From assembly GCF_022458985.1 (NCBI RefSeq), contig NC_061776.1:11116591-11180590 (forward strand): 64,000 nucleotides of DNA. The letters are read 5' to 3'. The notes under the pieces are model-generated. The model searched no databases. It saw only the letters and a program-made list of their open reading frames with translations, and was not told the origin of the DNA. Below are positions 1 to 12,500 of the stretch, piece by piece. The DNA comes from Mugil cephalus. Its lineage: Eukaryota; Chordata; Actinopteri; Mugiliformes; Mugilidae. Position numbers and translations under genes: made by a program. Position 1 is the stretch's first letter. Every line of letters starts with the position of its first letter.

Positions 1-48
1 AAGCTTGAGTTGTTCTGATGCTGAAGCTGCTTAAATGTTCCCCTGCAG

Positions 49-3000
49 ATGTCCAGGCCGTGCTGCTGTCGGACACGCTCCTCCTCTTACAAGAGAAAGA
101 TCAGAAGCTTCTGTTTGCTACTATGGTGAGTCCAGTGTTAAAGCGTAGAGATACAGGAAATCAAGACTCACTGCATCATTTAAGGTTTATACTTGTATAT
201 TAATAAAAACCTCCTGTTATTGCATCTTTTGCAGGATAACAAACCACCCGTGATTTCCCTTGAGAGACTGATAGTCAGGGAAGTGGCCCATGAGGACAAA
301 GCCATGTACCTGATATGTGCGTCTACCACCAGCATGCCGGAAATGTACGAGATCCACACGGGCTCTAAAGAGGAACGCGTCGCCTGGACCAACATTATCC
401 GAATGGCTGTGGATCGGTAAGAACTGTTCTTCTGAGGAGAGAAATAACTCATTAGTCCATTAATATTTCATAACTCACCGATGTTTAGTGCTGATTGTAA
501 CTGGAAATCCAGCTGTATTATTTAAACACAAAACTGTATCTGCATGCGAAAGATAGTTTGCAACGCATTCTGTATCTCTTTTCAACAGATGTCTATTCTT
601 TGGCATTTCCAAAAATGCTTACACATAGTGGTGGTGCTACCGTGATAGACTCTTTATCGTTTCAAAGCTCTCATCTTATTTACGCTGGATATTTTTTTGA
701 TATTGGGCCTTTTCTGCATCCGTGTATTAATGTTTGAGTCCTGATGAAGAAGAGGTGACTGAGAGACCACTGAAATAAAGGCAACATAATTGTTTTAAAT
801 ACTCATCATTTTAGTCAGCTCAAATGGGATTCAGATGAAAACTGAAATGAAAGTTTCCAAAACATTTCTTCTCTTTGAGACATAATTAGTTTAATTGTCT
901 TCTTCAATTGTTTAAGAATAATAATTGATGCCTTTTCACTGACCGCAGACATTCAAAGCATCAAACGAACCAACAAGTTATGAAGGTTGTGTATGTGTGT
1001 GTGTGATTGTTGCCATGGACACACAACATAAGAGCAGATTGATGAAGGAACATTTTTTTAACGCATGTTATGTGATCTCATGAGTAATGTTTGAAGACTA
1101 CATTTCTTTAAAAATGTAATTGTTAATCTATTTAAAGTATCTAAATGACAACGCTGAGTGAGATGTCTTGTGTGATTCAGACTCCGAGAAGAACAGGAGT
1201 ATATGGAAGAGGTTCGTGTGATGCAGAATTATCAAGGTAAGATTTAACCACTAAATCACACACAACGCCCAGTCGGTGCGTAGATTTTATCAGATTTTTA
1301 TCAGATTTCGTGTTTTCTTCCCCTTTAACAAGAGCTTCATCTGAGGTCATTCTGTGTGTTTACGCTTGGCAACAGCTCAGCCGTGTAAAACTATCTCAGA
1401 GCTTTACTGAATTTTAATTGAGGAAACGTGGGATTTGTCAGTCAAAAATCTCCTCATGTTTTATTGCTTTGGATGCTCATCAAGGAAACTTGAACCTGAC
1501 TACTTTCTTTTGCTTTCTGTTCTGGTTTAGCAGTGTGTCGTTTCTCTTTCTCATCACCTTTTTCGTGACCTTTTCATGACTTGTCTCAGTAAGGGAAGCA
1601 CAGGTGTGTTAATGTTGACTGCGTTCCACTTAGCGGAGGCCCTGGTTTTGTTTATGCTCACTGCCTTCGTTTACTGAGAGATGTAATGGACCTGAGCCAG
1701 ATCTACCTGTGCTTTAACTAACGTGACAAGTCACATTTATTTAAGTTATTTTCTTCTTTTTATAATGTGAAATAATGGCGATAAAAATGTTTTATTTGGC
1801 CTGATTAACAAAGGTTTGTTTTCCCACCGCTCTGGCTAAACACGCATGTTATTTTATGTTGTTGCTCTCCAGATAATCTGAAGTTGAGAGACGACCTGAT
1901 AAGGCAAAACCTGCAAGAAAAGCTGCAGATCTTTGCCCATATGTATGACAATCTCATGGAGCATCAGATCGATCACAAGAGTCTGCTGCTTCGAGGAACC
2001 GCGGCTGACCTCCAGCAGGGGGAGGCGCTGCTCAACGGAGCCATCAACGAGGGTGAGAACTGCTCGCTGCTGCCTGTTTGTTTTGTGACAACGAGGCAAG
2101 GTCCTTAAAGCAAATGTGAAAGCACGCCTGCTACTCGGTCGGAGAGCGGTGATGTTATCTCTTAAAGAGTAGACTGAGGAAATATTTTTCTTTTGTCTGC
2201 AGTGGAAAACCTGCAAAACCTGCTCCTCATGAGGATCAAAGATCCAGGCCTTCTCTCAGATGAGAGTAAGATGGAGGAAGTGCCGCTCAGGAGAGCCGAG
2301 ACCTTTGGAGTGACAGATAAACCCCCCGTGGCCGGCACCATGAAAAGTAAAGATGTATTTAAAATCTCTGATGCACTCAGGAAATATTATGACAGGTTAT
2401 AAATTATATATAAATTACTAGCTCTATATGTATCTATTTTTCCATGAGTGACTAAATTAGGAGACAGCACGGTGGTGCAGTGGATAGCACTGTTGCCTCA
2501 CAGCATTTCTGGTTCTAGATTTAAACCTACGGCCGGAGACTGTGGAGTGAGTGGTGTTGGCCCTCGTGTCGGACTAATGTGTCTACTTAGCTAGGATAAG
2601 CTCTAGCCCTCCAAGATCCTCTTAAAATTTCTTCCCCTGAAGATTCATAAAGGTTTAGTTTACGTTCTGACTGTATTAAAAACAATGCATGGGGCTGTCT
2701 CAGTTAAAATGGAAGAAGAAGAAATCTTTTTAGCCAACTGTCATAAAACAGAGTAAGACGTTTTGAAGCTACAGAGACGTGGTTTTGGTTCACGAAAGAC
2801 CTAAAGCTCTACCATAATCATTTAAAAAAAAAGTGACTGGACATTCCTGCTGATTGTTGATGTGAATGTTTAAATATTCTCAGATGGAGATGGAGGTCAG
2901 AGGGGGAGTGAGGGCGTGGACTTTCCTCTGTACAGGAGTCACAGCAGCAGCAGTGACGACCAGCAGCAGGACACAAGCTGCTCCGATGGCCTGGAACAGT

Positions 3001-5178
3001 CTGTGAGTGAGGTGGACGTAAAAGGATCTAAATCTTAAGAAATGGGAAAAGTTATCATTGTTTGTGCCCTTTTACTTCCAGGCGGATGACGAAACAGACA
3101 CTCTCCAGAATTCAAACCGCTCTCATTTCCCTGAGGAAGAGGTAACGTTGTGAGAAGGGAATGAAGACTCATGGTGAAAAAAGAAAAGACAACGATTAAC
3201 GAACATTAACATTTGCTACTATCACTTATTTGTCTCTGCAGGTTTGTGACCGTGTTATAATGCTCGCACAGAGGCTCTACAGCTTACAAGTAAGAATAAA
3301 TGACTCTGTTTGCATTTATCACACATCTCATTTAAACTAAGGATGTGATTCACGACCCCCCGACCCCCATCATTACTTTCCTTTTCAATAAGAACTCCTG
3401 GCTCTTTTTGCAGGCGGTCGTCGCCCAGCAGGACAGCCTAATCGAGATGCAGCACGTCTTTCACTCCAAGAGCAAGCAGCCCCCTCGCCACTACAACAAC
3501 TTGCTGCTCGAGCAGGAGAGGCAGCGCAACGTGAAGAAACAGGAGGAGGAGCTCGCCCACCTGCACAAGCTGCAGGCCCAGCACCGAGAGGAGCAGCAGC
3601 GCTGGGAGAAGGAGAAGGAGCGGCAGCGGATCGAGCTGGAGACTCTGAAGGCTGAGCTGCAGCGGAGGGAGGAGGACTGCAGGAAGGCGGCGGAGGAGCT
3701 GAGTCAGGAGAAGGCCGAGCACGAGAGGCAGAAGGAGGAGTACCAGCAGAACCTGGAGACGCTGAAGAAGTCCACGAACGCGGTGGAAAAGGAAAAGGAG
3801 CAGCTGGCTAAGGAAAAGGAGCGTGTGGAGAAGTTACGGTTAAAGTTGGGTCAAGGATACAGCAACTACGACAATCCTGCACAAGTGAGCGATGGGATTT
3901 TTCTGTTTGTAAATGCATCCACAAACTTCCTTTTCAAAGTATCATCTGTGTAACCATAGTGACCTCAAATACTGACAAACTAGATGATCCAAAATAATCT
4001 GACCAAGGCATTAATTCTAAATCAAGTTAAAAATACACAACTAAACTGAAGCACTTGAGTCTGTAGATGGACGTTACAGGGAGAAAATCAGATTAATTAA
4101 TTTTATTTATTTACTTCTTGTCTTCAGTCCTGGAGTCTGTCCAGTAACCCGTCGTTCAGAGGAAGCATATTGAACGGAGGCGGGTCTCGGCCCACCTCTT
4201 CATTGTCCTACATCCTGCCCTCCAGTCCCTCCAACCCCATGGATATTCCTCCAAAGGTTCCACCGCGCAGGGAGAGCATCAACGTCAAGCCAGTCAAATC
4301 AGAGCTGCCAGCCCACCTGATCAGCGCCACCAATCAGGTGCACAAAGTTCCCCCCGTGCAGCAGAAGATCCCCGACAAGCTGGCTACTAAAGGGAAAGAG
4401 AAGGGCTCCAAGGTGAAGAAATCCCACCAGAGAACGCACAGCGCAGGTCAGCACTGGAGTTCACTCAGTCGCGTACTTCTGGACAGTTTTATAGATTAAG
4501 TCGAGACCTCATCAAACCCCCAATTCTGTCTTTCTCCATCCAGCCTATTTAGACGTGGACCAGTTGGTGCCCATACGGGTGACGGGGAAGGAAGGAGGCA
4601 GTCTGAAATCCAGCAGGAAGACCAGTCCCCAAAGAATCTACCATGAAGGTACGATGTGAAACTCAGTCATAAAGACACCTCAAAGCAGCTAGTTGGAGAA
4701 TCTGTAGGTGTTAAACTCTAGAAGGACTAAAATTACTCACACAGAACGATGACAGCCAGTGAAACATATCAGCAACCTAGGCCTGGCTCAGTGAAAACAA
4801 AATTAAAGAAACATTTTAACACCCAACTTTATTTTGTATGAACATTTAAGGGTTTTACGTTATTGATTTGAACTACATTTTTACCCACAAGTGGAATAAA
4901 GCAGATATTGAAAGAACTTATTCCACCAGCTGCTTCCTTCTTGCTCATTTTTTTTTTTTTTGGTTCTCTGCTCAGACATCTTCAAATCACCGGGATCGAC
5001 CCGCAGTGTGAAATCATCTCAGTCCACGACGAAGCGGAACAGCAGCAGCGACACCTCTCCTCACCCGCCTCCGACACCACCTCCTTTCCCCGCGGATGTC
5101 ATCAAAAAGGAGAAAAAAGAGAAAAGGGAGAAAAAAGACTCTTCTGAAAAAGGAAAAGAGAAGGTAATATTCTTCTGA
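49..5178 (+). CDS. arhgef18: Rho guanine nucleotide exchange factor, ARHGEF18 (p114RhoGEF) type, C-terminal part
   Basis: Twelve exons are seen: 49-125, 235-416, 1181-1236, 1873-2052, 2203-2346, 2884-3002, 3082-3141, 3242-3289, 3414-3884, 4128-4446, 4544-4648 and 4976-5178, all with AG/GT borders. With the one base carried in from an upstream exon they give 655 codons including the stop. The first two exons are the end of a PH domain ([10 protein letters not shown], then a [13 protein letters not shown] block and [16 protein letters not shown]). Exon 9 is a long Glu/Gln/Arg/Lys coiled coil starting with AVVAQQDSL and containing [10 protein letters not shown] and EEQQRWE. The tail has a Ser/Pro region with [10 protein letters not shown], then HLISATNQ and QQKIPDKLA, a Lys/Glu stretch, and ends VIFF. 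The [20 protein letters not shown] and VIFF features fit ARHGEF18 rather than ARHGEF2 or AKAP13. In this family the upstream DH domain, lying before the window, activates RhoA at apical junctions. Whether this is the a or b fish paralogue cannot be told. Confidence 0.88.
417..1180 (+). other. arhgef18 intron; nothing recognisable
   Basis: Spacer between the PH-domain exons, AT-rich, with a short GT run near 990-1005. No repeat family or coding block was recognised. The next intron (1237-1872) is likewise featureless. Confidence 0.6.
2461..2640 (+). repeat. tRNA-like dispersed repeat fragment in an arhgef18 intron
   Basis: The segment begins gcacggtggtgcagtggat and continues with agcactgttgcctcacagc, the opening of a common fish dispersed repeat with a tRNA-like promoter region. 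It ends near a gataagctctagccctcc segment. The copy is diverged and incomplete and sits in the 2347-2883 intron. Family name not certain. Confidence 0.5.
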
Positions 5179-6029
5179 GCGCAAGCTGGGGACGAGGATT
5201 TAGGACAAAGACCCGTCCGGTTTAAGAGACACTGACAGAGACACGGTGAAGAGACACTGAATGTGACTTCATGACGGACAGGTGTGTCCAGTTTAAAGAG
5301 TTCCTTTTATCAATGAAACAAGCTGAACATGAAAGTTAAAAGAGATGCACATTTATGGAAGAGGTTGCGGAGGTAATTTTAAATGCCAACCCAATTTGAG
5401 AAATATGTTTTAAATTAAGGTTTTATTACCAAAGACTTTGCTGAGATGTTTTTTTTTTTTTTTTTTTGTAGAAAAAAAAGATAATTTTTATTTTAAATCA
5501 TAGTAGGTTACCTGTAACCACTTAGCACTCGTGTCTTAAGCTTTTAAAAAAACTTTAATTTAATTAACTTTAAAACATGGTGTGAGGAAGCTATCGACTT
5601 AACAAGTTTACATCTGTAAATACAAAGTGCCAAGCACATGCTGAGGATTGAGCAGGTCCCCTCTCACTCTTGAATAAGACTGTGTAGTAATGACAAGGGA
5701 ATGAAAGTGTAAACTTATTGTTTGTTAATGAAAAGTGGAAGCCGATGTGTGCTGTGTATTTCCTGACTGCAGAAAGACGTCGACGGAGAATCTACAGAAT
5801 TGTTTCATTGCAACCAAAAGCTTTCTGATTTCCTGGGAAAAACCCTACCACTATGAACATTCGTTTCATGTAAAAACACACAATCCCAATATGGTTCCTG
5901 AAAATACAAAGTGTCATTAATGCTTAGAATAATGTGTGTTCATTTACACAGAATTGACTCCATGTAGCTGATTAATGCAAATTCGTCATCATTAAATTCA
6001 TCTTATACATTTTAGTCATTAGACGCCAA

Positions 6030-6035
6030 AATAAA
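6030..6035 (+). terminator. candidate poly(A) signal of arhgef18
   Basis: AATAAA about 850 bases after the stop codon. It is the only plus-strand canonical hexamer I noticed between the stop and the start of the convergent sppl2 transcript. Confidence 0.35.
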
Positions 6036-6553
6036 GCACGAAGTGTGAGCGAGTACACAATGGAAACAGTCCTAGACTTAAAATGCTTGAAAAAATGCAT
6101 GTTTTTTAGACCCAAACCTTTTTGTTTTCAAGTTTATTTTATAGGTCTAAATGGGTTGTCTCACGCTCGGAGTCGGACTCTGGTGGACAATTGAGGAACT
6201 GCATTTTTTTGTCATCCGAGGTTGTAGATTTTTATGTCTGCAGCAGACATTTAAAAAACTTTTACAAGTTTTACAAGTCTCCTTATGAGGGAGGAAAGAA
6301 ACTAAAGGATGTTCGTTAAGACTTAAAGATCAGACTCAGATATGTACTGCGCTGGAAAGACGTTCATATCTGTTTCAAAATTGGACATTTCAACATGGAC
6401 GTCTGAAGGGATTGACTCAGACTGTAGTGGTCATAAACTTCACATACAGCAGAATGAGTCCAGAACAGGTGGAGTGAAGCAGCAAGCAGAGCTGTGTTAA
6501 GACAGACTTCAACAACTGTGTTCCTTTCTTTTTAGAATGCCACTCTACTCTCA

Positions 6554-6554
<1 letters not shown>

Positions 6555-6585
<31 letters not shown>
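6555..6585. repeat. (ATT)n microsatellite
   Basis: About ten ATT units in the intergenic spacer. Confidence 0.9.
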
Positions 6586-7267
6586 GGGTGTTTGTGACAT
6601 TTTAAAAAGTGCTGACACAGGCTTATGAAGGCATTATTGAAATCGATGACAATTGATGCTTTTCTTCCTCAATAATATTACATGAGACCATAATTAGTAT
6701 GATTTTGACATTTACAGATGAAACCAATTACAAACCGAGAAAAATAATCAGCTGAAACACTGACTTCCTGTTTTCAGGGGCTCTGAGAGGCCGATACGAG
6801 CAGCCGTTATTGATTAACTTATCTGTGGTGAACACAAAGACGACTTCAGACTCACTGCAGTAATATGCTGTAGTTCTTCTGAAGATAATGTTGGAGCCTT
6901 TTTTCCTGACGTACCGCAGTCAGAAATATTAAACCCGACTTCCAAACACCATTTAGGTAAAACTAGAAGCATCACTGGATGCAGGGGAGAGACGTATCGG
7001 AAACTGAGCTCCAGCTGGAAGTTTGAGGTTCGTCCTGTTAGTCAATCAGATGAGTAAATACTAAGTCTCTCTCCATCCTCCACTTTGAGTGACTGCACCG
7101 AAGCAACAAGAGGCTCTTTGTCAGACCGATGTTCATCTCTGCAAAGGGACTTTTCAGAGCTGCCGGTCACAGTGAAAGGACACATTCAGACTGCACACAT
7201 CTAAATACTAACACAGGCCTCATCCAAAAAAACACAACAGCAACACAGCAAATGTCAAATACAACGT

Positions 7268-7277
7268 TTTATTTATT
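7268..7277 (-). terminator. candidate poly(A) signals of sppl2 (two overlapping AATAAA)
   Basis: On the minus strand AATAAA is present at 7277-7272 and again at 7273-7268, downstream of the sppl2 coding region in its sense direction. I saw no better hexamer closer to the stop codon. Confidence 0.5.
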
Positions 7278-8748
7278 ATATGCATTCCTCAACAGAGGCT
7301 TTAAAAACCACTTGGTGACAACAAACCATACTAGTGAATGAATAATCTCATGTCCTCCTGAACTTTTTGAACCAGCGAGGGTCGCACATTCAGACATTTA
7401 AGCTGCTCTCTTTTGCCCAAACTCTGTTTAAGCTCAACAACTGCATTGTAAATGAAGTAAATGAATCAGAAGTTCTTGTATACTGGACTTGCAAAAAAAT
7501 AAAAGCGGAACAAATAACCAAAACATCATCGTCTACCGTTTCTCCAAACCCTTTTATAGATCATACATAAACACATTAATACAAGAACCACCACGCCGGC
7601 TGGTCTGTGAATTACAAAATGTTGTGCAAATGCTATGTAAAATAATAAAAACATCTGTAACACAACCGGTCACACACGGTCCTCGGTTCGCACGTTTAAA
7701 CTGCAGCACGTTTCTGAGTACAGCATTCGAGGTTTTCATAGAGCAACACATTCCACTGTACCTGTCGACACGGACACAGTAAAGGCCAAAACCAATCCTT
7801 AAGACAATAAGAGTAACTACTGGGGGAATAAAACTGTCAACAATAATGTATACAAAGTCTGCACTATAGATTATACACGTAATCTGCGTAGTACCTCGAT
7901 CGTCTCAACTTTTCCGGCTCGTCTTTTATCTCTCTTCCTCCGCAGTGCACCCCTAGGATGAGTCTTTGGTCTTCTTCTTTTCCTTCTGTCGCGCAGCTCG
8001 TCGTTACGTTTCGGTTGTAGATTATACAATAGTTTCACATGAAGGGTAAAAAATCTAAATCATAGCATGCTAAACAAAATACACCAGAACATGAGGGGGA
8101 AAAACACAAACGTAGGCTTTATGGGAGGGAAAGGGGAAAAAAGTCAGCTCACTTTGGCTCAGTCAACAACCGCGATAGCACCACATTTTAAAGGGTGTGA
8201 AACTCTTCAGCCCAGAGACTTTGTAGCTTTTAGGACTAATGGTGAACAGTGTGTTTCAAATTAATTCTTTGATTAGCTTTGGAGCAGCTGTGGCTGCATC
8301 CAACAACTTTTTAAAACAATCTGGCAGATGTGTGTGTGTGTGTGGGCACGTGAAGAAAAAACAAAATGGCCTCCGTGGCTTTTCTTTACCCGCGACAAAG
8401 TGCTGCACTACAAAAAAAAAAAAAGTGCTGGAGAGAAGCTTATTTGTTTGTTCGTCTCTGGTCAGAGACGTCACAGCTGGTATTAAAGCGTTCTATGAGT
8501 AAAAAAACAAAACACTGAAAGGGAAGAAGGGGTATAAGTAGTGACTGATCAGTCAATCATCTTTTTTTTTGTTTTTTAAGTATTAGAATGTGAAAATGCC
8601 ACATAACAGCTGAAAAACTTAAATGTTTGACCCTGAAAAGCATCAAAATCAGAAATATCTTCTATTATTCACTCATCAAACTGGATGCTACTTAACTGCT
8701 TCATTGCATAGCAGCTTTCTTCAGTGTTTTTTCTTTATATTATATAAT

Positions 8749-9113
8749 TACAGGGTCTTTAAAAAGTCTAAAATTTGATAAAGCCAATTTAAAAAGTCTT
8801 AAATATGAGCAGATTTTGCATCATTGATAAAGTCTTAAATCCTTCCGTCCATTTACCGCTTCAATTTGTTTTTTGTCCAATGCGTTGGTGGCGTTCACAG
8901 TTAATTCTGTGTGTTAACTCTGAGTTTATCAAAAGAAATCTTATCTCACAGGTCTCTGGGCCATTTGTCCACAATAAATTCTGTTATTTTAAAAGTAACT
9001 CTGGATTTCCGTATTTGTCGTACTTGGTGTAAGTCTTAAATTTAACCCGTAATGGTCTTAAGAAGCTCTTCATAAGTCTCATTTCTCTTGTTCCAAACTG
9101 CAGTAACCCTGTA
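8749..9113. mobile_element. non-autonomous repeat ending in TACAGGGT
   Basis: A 365-bp segment starts tacagggt and ends accctgta, an 8-bp perfect terminal inverted repeat. Inside, the phrase aagtcttaaat recurs several times (near 8768, 8798, 8830, 9032). The interior resembles a common fish repeat built from this motif. No convincing 8-bp target duplication was found, so the exact ends are tentative. Confidence 0.45.
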
Positions 9114-9553
9114 TTAACATCAATGACTCAAATTTTTGAAACATTTGGTTTAATTAACTCGTACCTCTTGAGTCCACAAAATATAACAAGTCCACTAAAA
9201 CAAAAGTATACAGCGGCAAACTTTCAGTGACCGAGGCTCCGAGGCCTAGTGTAATAGGAATATTTAGAGTTTTATGATTGTGGGTAGTTTCCAGTTTTGA
9301 CTTTTTAATTCCCTTTTATGAAGAGAGTGTTAGACGCAGAAGAAGGTGTCGGGAGTTTTTGTGCTTTGCCGTTTTCAGCATTGAGCGTCCTCCCTTCTTA
9401 AAAAACACAGATCTGCTCTTTCCTTTTTGCACCAAGTGCAAATAAACGTCCGTACTTAAAAAGGTAATTGACTGAGAAATAAAAAAAAATAAAAAAAAAC
9501 CCTGAACACATAGAAGATGGAGTGAAATGGATAAAGCCGTACTAGAAGTTGTC

Positions 9554-12500
9554 TCAGTTAGATTTGTTCTTCTCTTCGTGGCTCTCCTCCGGGGGCGTTT
9601 CCTGAGGCGGCTGCAGGGTGGAGTCTTCGCTCGGATCGGGCTCTTCTGTGGCTTGCGGCTCTGGCGTGGCCGGGGGCTCCTCTGTCTGCGGCGCTGTGGT
9701 TTGTGTACAGTTGATTGGGGCGAGGACTATGGCAGGCTGCAGGGGACAGAAAGTACAAGGTGTATGAAATGGCTGAGCTGAGGCTAAGGAGCGAGATTTA
9801 AAAAAAAAAAAATGAACGTACACAGAAGAGCTGAATAGACGACAAAAAGAACCGAAAAATATACAGTCATTCCTCTGTCTTTAGCAAATTAACACAGGTT
9901 AAAAGGAGATATTGTTGCCAGAGGTATTCCTGTATGTAGCGATAGAAAAGAAGTCCCTGATACACATAAAGAACATATCCAAAAAAAAAAAGCAAAGCAA
10001 ACAGGGCATGCTGTTCAAAGAAAAAGGATAATCTACGTCCTTGTCAGCACCAATAGCGAGGCTGTAGTTAGTCGTCGCTCATCTATCAATCAGGAAAAAA
10101 AAAAAGTAAAGTCTCTAGGGAAATGACAACAAAAGCAGCATTAAGTGAGATCAGGATGTTTTAATGTTTGAAGTGTAAAGCCCAGATAGAATACCTGCAG
10201 TGACATTCACAGACAGCTGAGGCCTCAGCAGCAGACTAGAGCACACCCAGTAAAATAAAGGAGCAGCGATGAACCAAGTGAAGGTGGGACAGTAGAACAG
10301 AAAGAGGCAGTTGGAATGGATGGAATTATTTAAAGGGTTTTACTCAACTTGTAATTCTACTATTAAAAACTAGACTGTTTTTCTTTTTCTCTTTTTTCTT
10401 TTTCTAAAGTCTTTTTGTTCTTCCGCGGTAGGCAGTCATATCAAACTGGTATTCACCACAAATCCACTTCCAGTCCAGAACTGGGGCAACTCCCTGCGCC
10501 ACAGCGCTACAGTGAGGCTGGTGAGCAGAGTGCAAGGCACCAGGTAGAGCAGGGCCGGCTGACCCTTCTGCATCAAGGCCAGCGCCACGAAGGTGATGAG
10601 CAGGCCCACGCCGTACGCTGACGGGACAGAAAACAGAGCAGTCAGAGTCAGGTTTCACCTCTAGAGCCTCCGTTCGGACGGGATTTCTTCCTCTATGAGA
10701 GGTGAGGAGATCTTACATCACAGATGAGACAGAGACTGTACTTTAAACCCCAGTTGGATCAATGTACTTGATTTCCTTTCCTTCTGGTAGCACCAATCAG
10801 ATACCCATTACCCATTACCATAGAAAAACACTGAAGGCCTGTAGACTGGCTTTGAAACTCGTAACTGTGATTCTTCATAAACGTGAAGAATAAACAGCTG
10901 CAGCTAATAAAATAATCATAAAAACTGAGAACTTGGGAAAAAGTTTCCTAGCAGAACATTGAATTGTCACAAGTTGGGTCAATGTTGTTGACCAACTACT
11001 CCTCTCAGTGGTTTTAATGTTGTGGCGGATCGATGTTTAAGCATACATGAGAGTTGCCACATGCTGTGACTTTACATTGGTTAAAACGTTGTCAAGTCAA
11101 ATTACAGGGGTCACTGTTAATATTTTATTCCCCTCGTCCACCTGTAACATGGACACCGTCCCCAATGAGGCCCATCGTTGACGTGACAGTTAACATTTCA
11201 CCAATTGCAACCCTCACACGTACGTACCAATTGTACAGGCTACAAAGTAGATCCTGGAGGATTGCATTAAAATGTCAAATCTGTGACAGTACACCACCAG
11301 CAGACCTGATGAGTGGGGAAAGCAAAGAGGCGTTAAGAGCAATCTACAAAAGACAGCGCCTGTATTCAGATCCATGTAAAGTGGTTTTTGAGTGGTGTGA
11401 TGAATCTGTTGTTACTTACCTGGTACTAAGATGTCTCCAAAGCCCAGGAGGGAGAAGGGACGGTCGCAAAGTGCCAGAGGAGAGGAGTTTAACCGCGGCA
11501 CTTTGAGCACCATGGGCAGCTGGAGAAAAGACAATCATCATTTGGAGTTGGACGAATTATCAGACGGAGCGAGGTGTGAAAAATTCAAAAAGCAAACTCA
11601 CCTTTTCATGTGGGGCGGAGTCAGAGGGACCAGCCGCTACCTCCACCATTATACTTTCCCCGCTCTGTGGAGGGTAATGAGCAAAATGAGTAACAGCAGA
11701 CGGCTGAACGACCACGAGTAAAACTGTGCTTGGCGTACCTTTGTAAAGAGAGGCGTGATAAATACGAAGAAGACATCGTAGACAAACAGGACCGTCAGTA
11801 GTAAAGTGCAAGCCTGCAGGAGACCCAAACATGTATTAGTTATCTAAGCACAAACAAAAACCCTTTAAAAACACCACGGTTCAGACGTGTCAGCGCGTCG
11901 ACCGACCTTAAACGTGGGCAGCCGCACTGTTTTGAGCATGTAGAGACAGAAGGCGATCCCCAGGGCGTCCTGTAACACCCACGCCCACCTGGAGGACACG
12001 CAACAACAAAGTGAGTCAGCCGGCCCAAAAATAACCTGGACCTCCAACCTCTTCATCACACACAAACAGGGCAGTGTCAACACGCAACACATGTAGCTAC
12101 CAACATTCTGCATTTTACTCAGCATTTTAATGAGTTCGTGCCTTATGTATTTGACCATTTCTGCCACGAGGTGCAAACTTGAATGTAAAAATATGTCTAC
12201 AGCCTTATTCACACGGGATTAGTTTTTTCCTGTGATGCATATATCACCCCCCTACGTCTGTGTTTGGTGCGGAGCATTCGTTTTACAATTTGCAATTTAC
12301 AATCCGTAATTATGGCTCTGCTACTTTCCATCTCACTCTATTGCGTGTCAGGATGATAACAAATATTTTTTTTATACTATTTCTCCTGGGGAAGAAATTA
12401 TCAACGACCTGGTGGTATTTAAATCAGACCCACCTTTACACATTAATGATTGATTTAATGGTTTCATTCGTCTACACTTTCGGGTGAATAGTTCAGCGAC

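Larger units (their letters stand above)
5179..7249. other. arhgef18 3'UTR and convergent intergenic spacer
   Basis: No coding region. The arhgef18 3'UTR begins here. An AATAAA at 6030-6035 is a possible poly(A) signal. There is an ATT microsatellite at 6555-6585. The sppl2 transcript probably ends near 7250, so the two genes are tail to tail. Confidence 0.55.
7250..9553 (-). other. probable 3'UTR of sppl2
   Basis: The 2.3 kb downstream of the sppl2 stop codon (minus strand) has no credible ORF. AATAAA occurs twice, overlapping, on the minus strand at 7268-7277, which would place cleavage near 7250. A repeat element at 8749-9113 lies inside. Short GT and poly-A runs are also present (8328-8345, 8410-8424). 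Confidence 0.55.
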
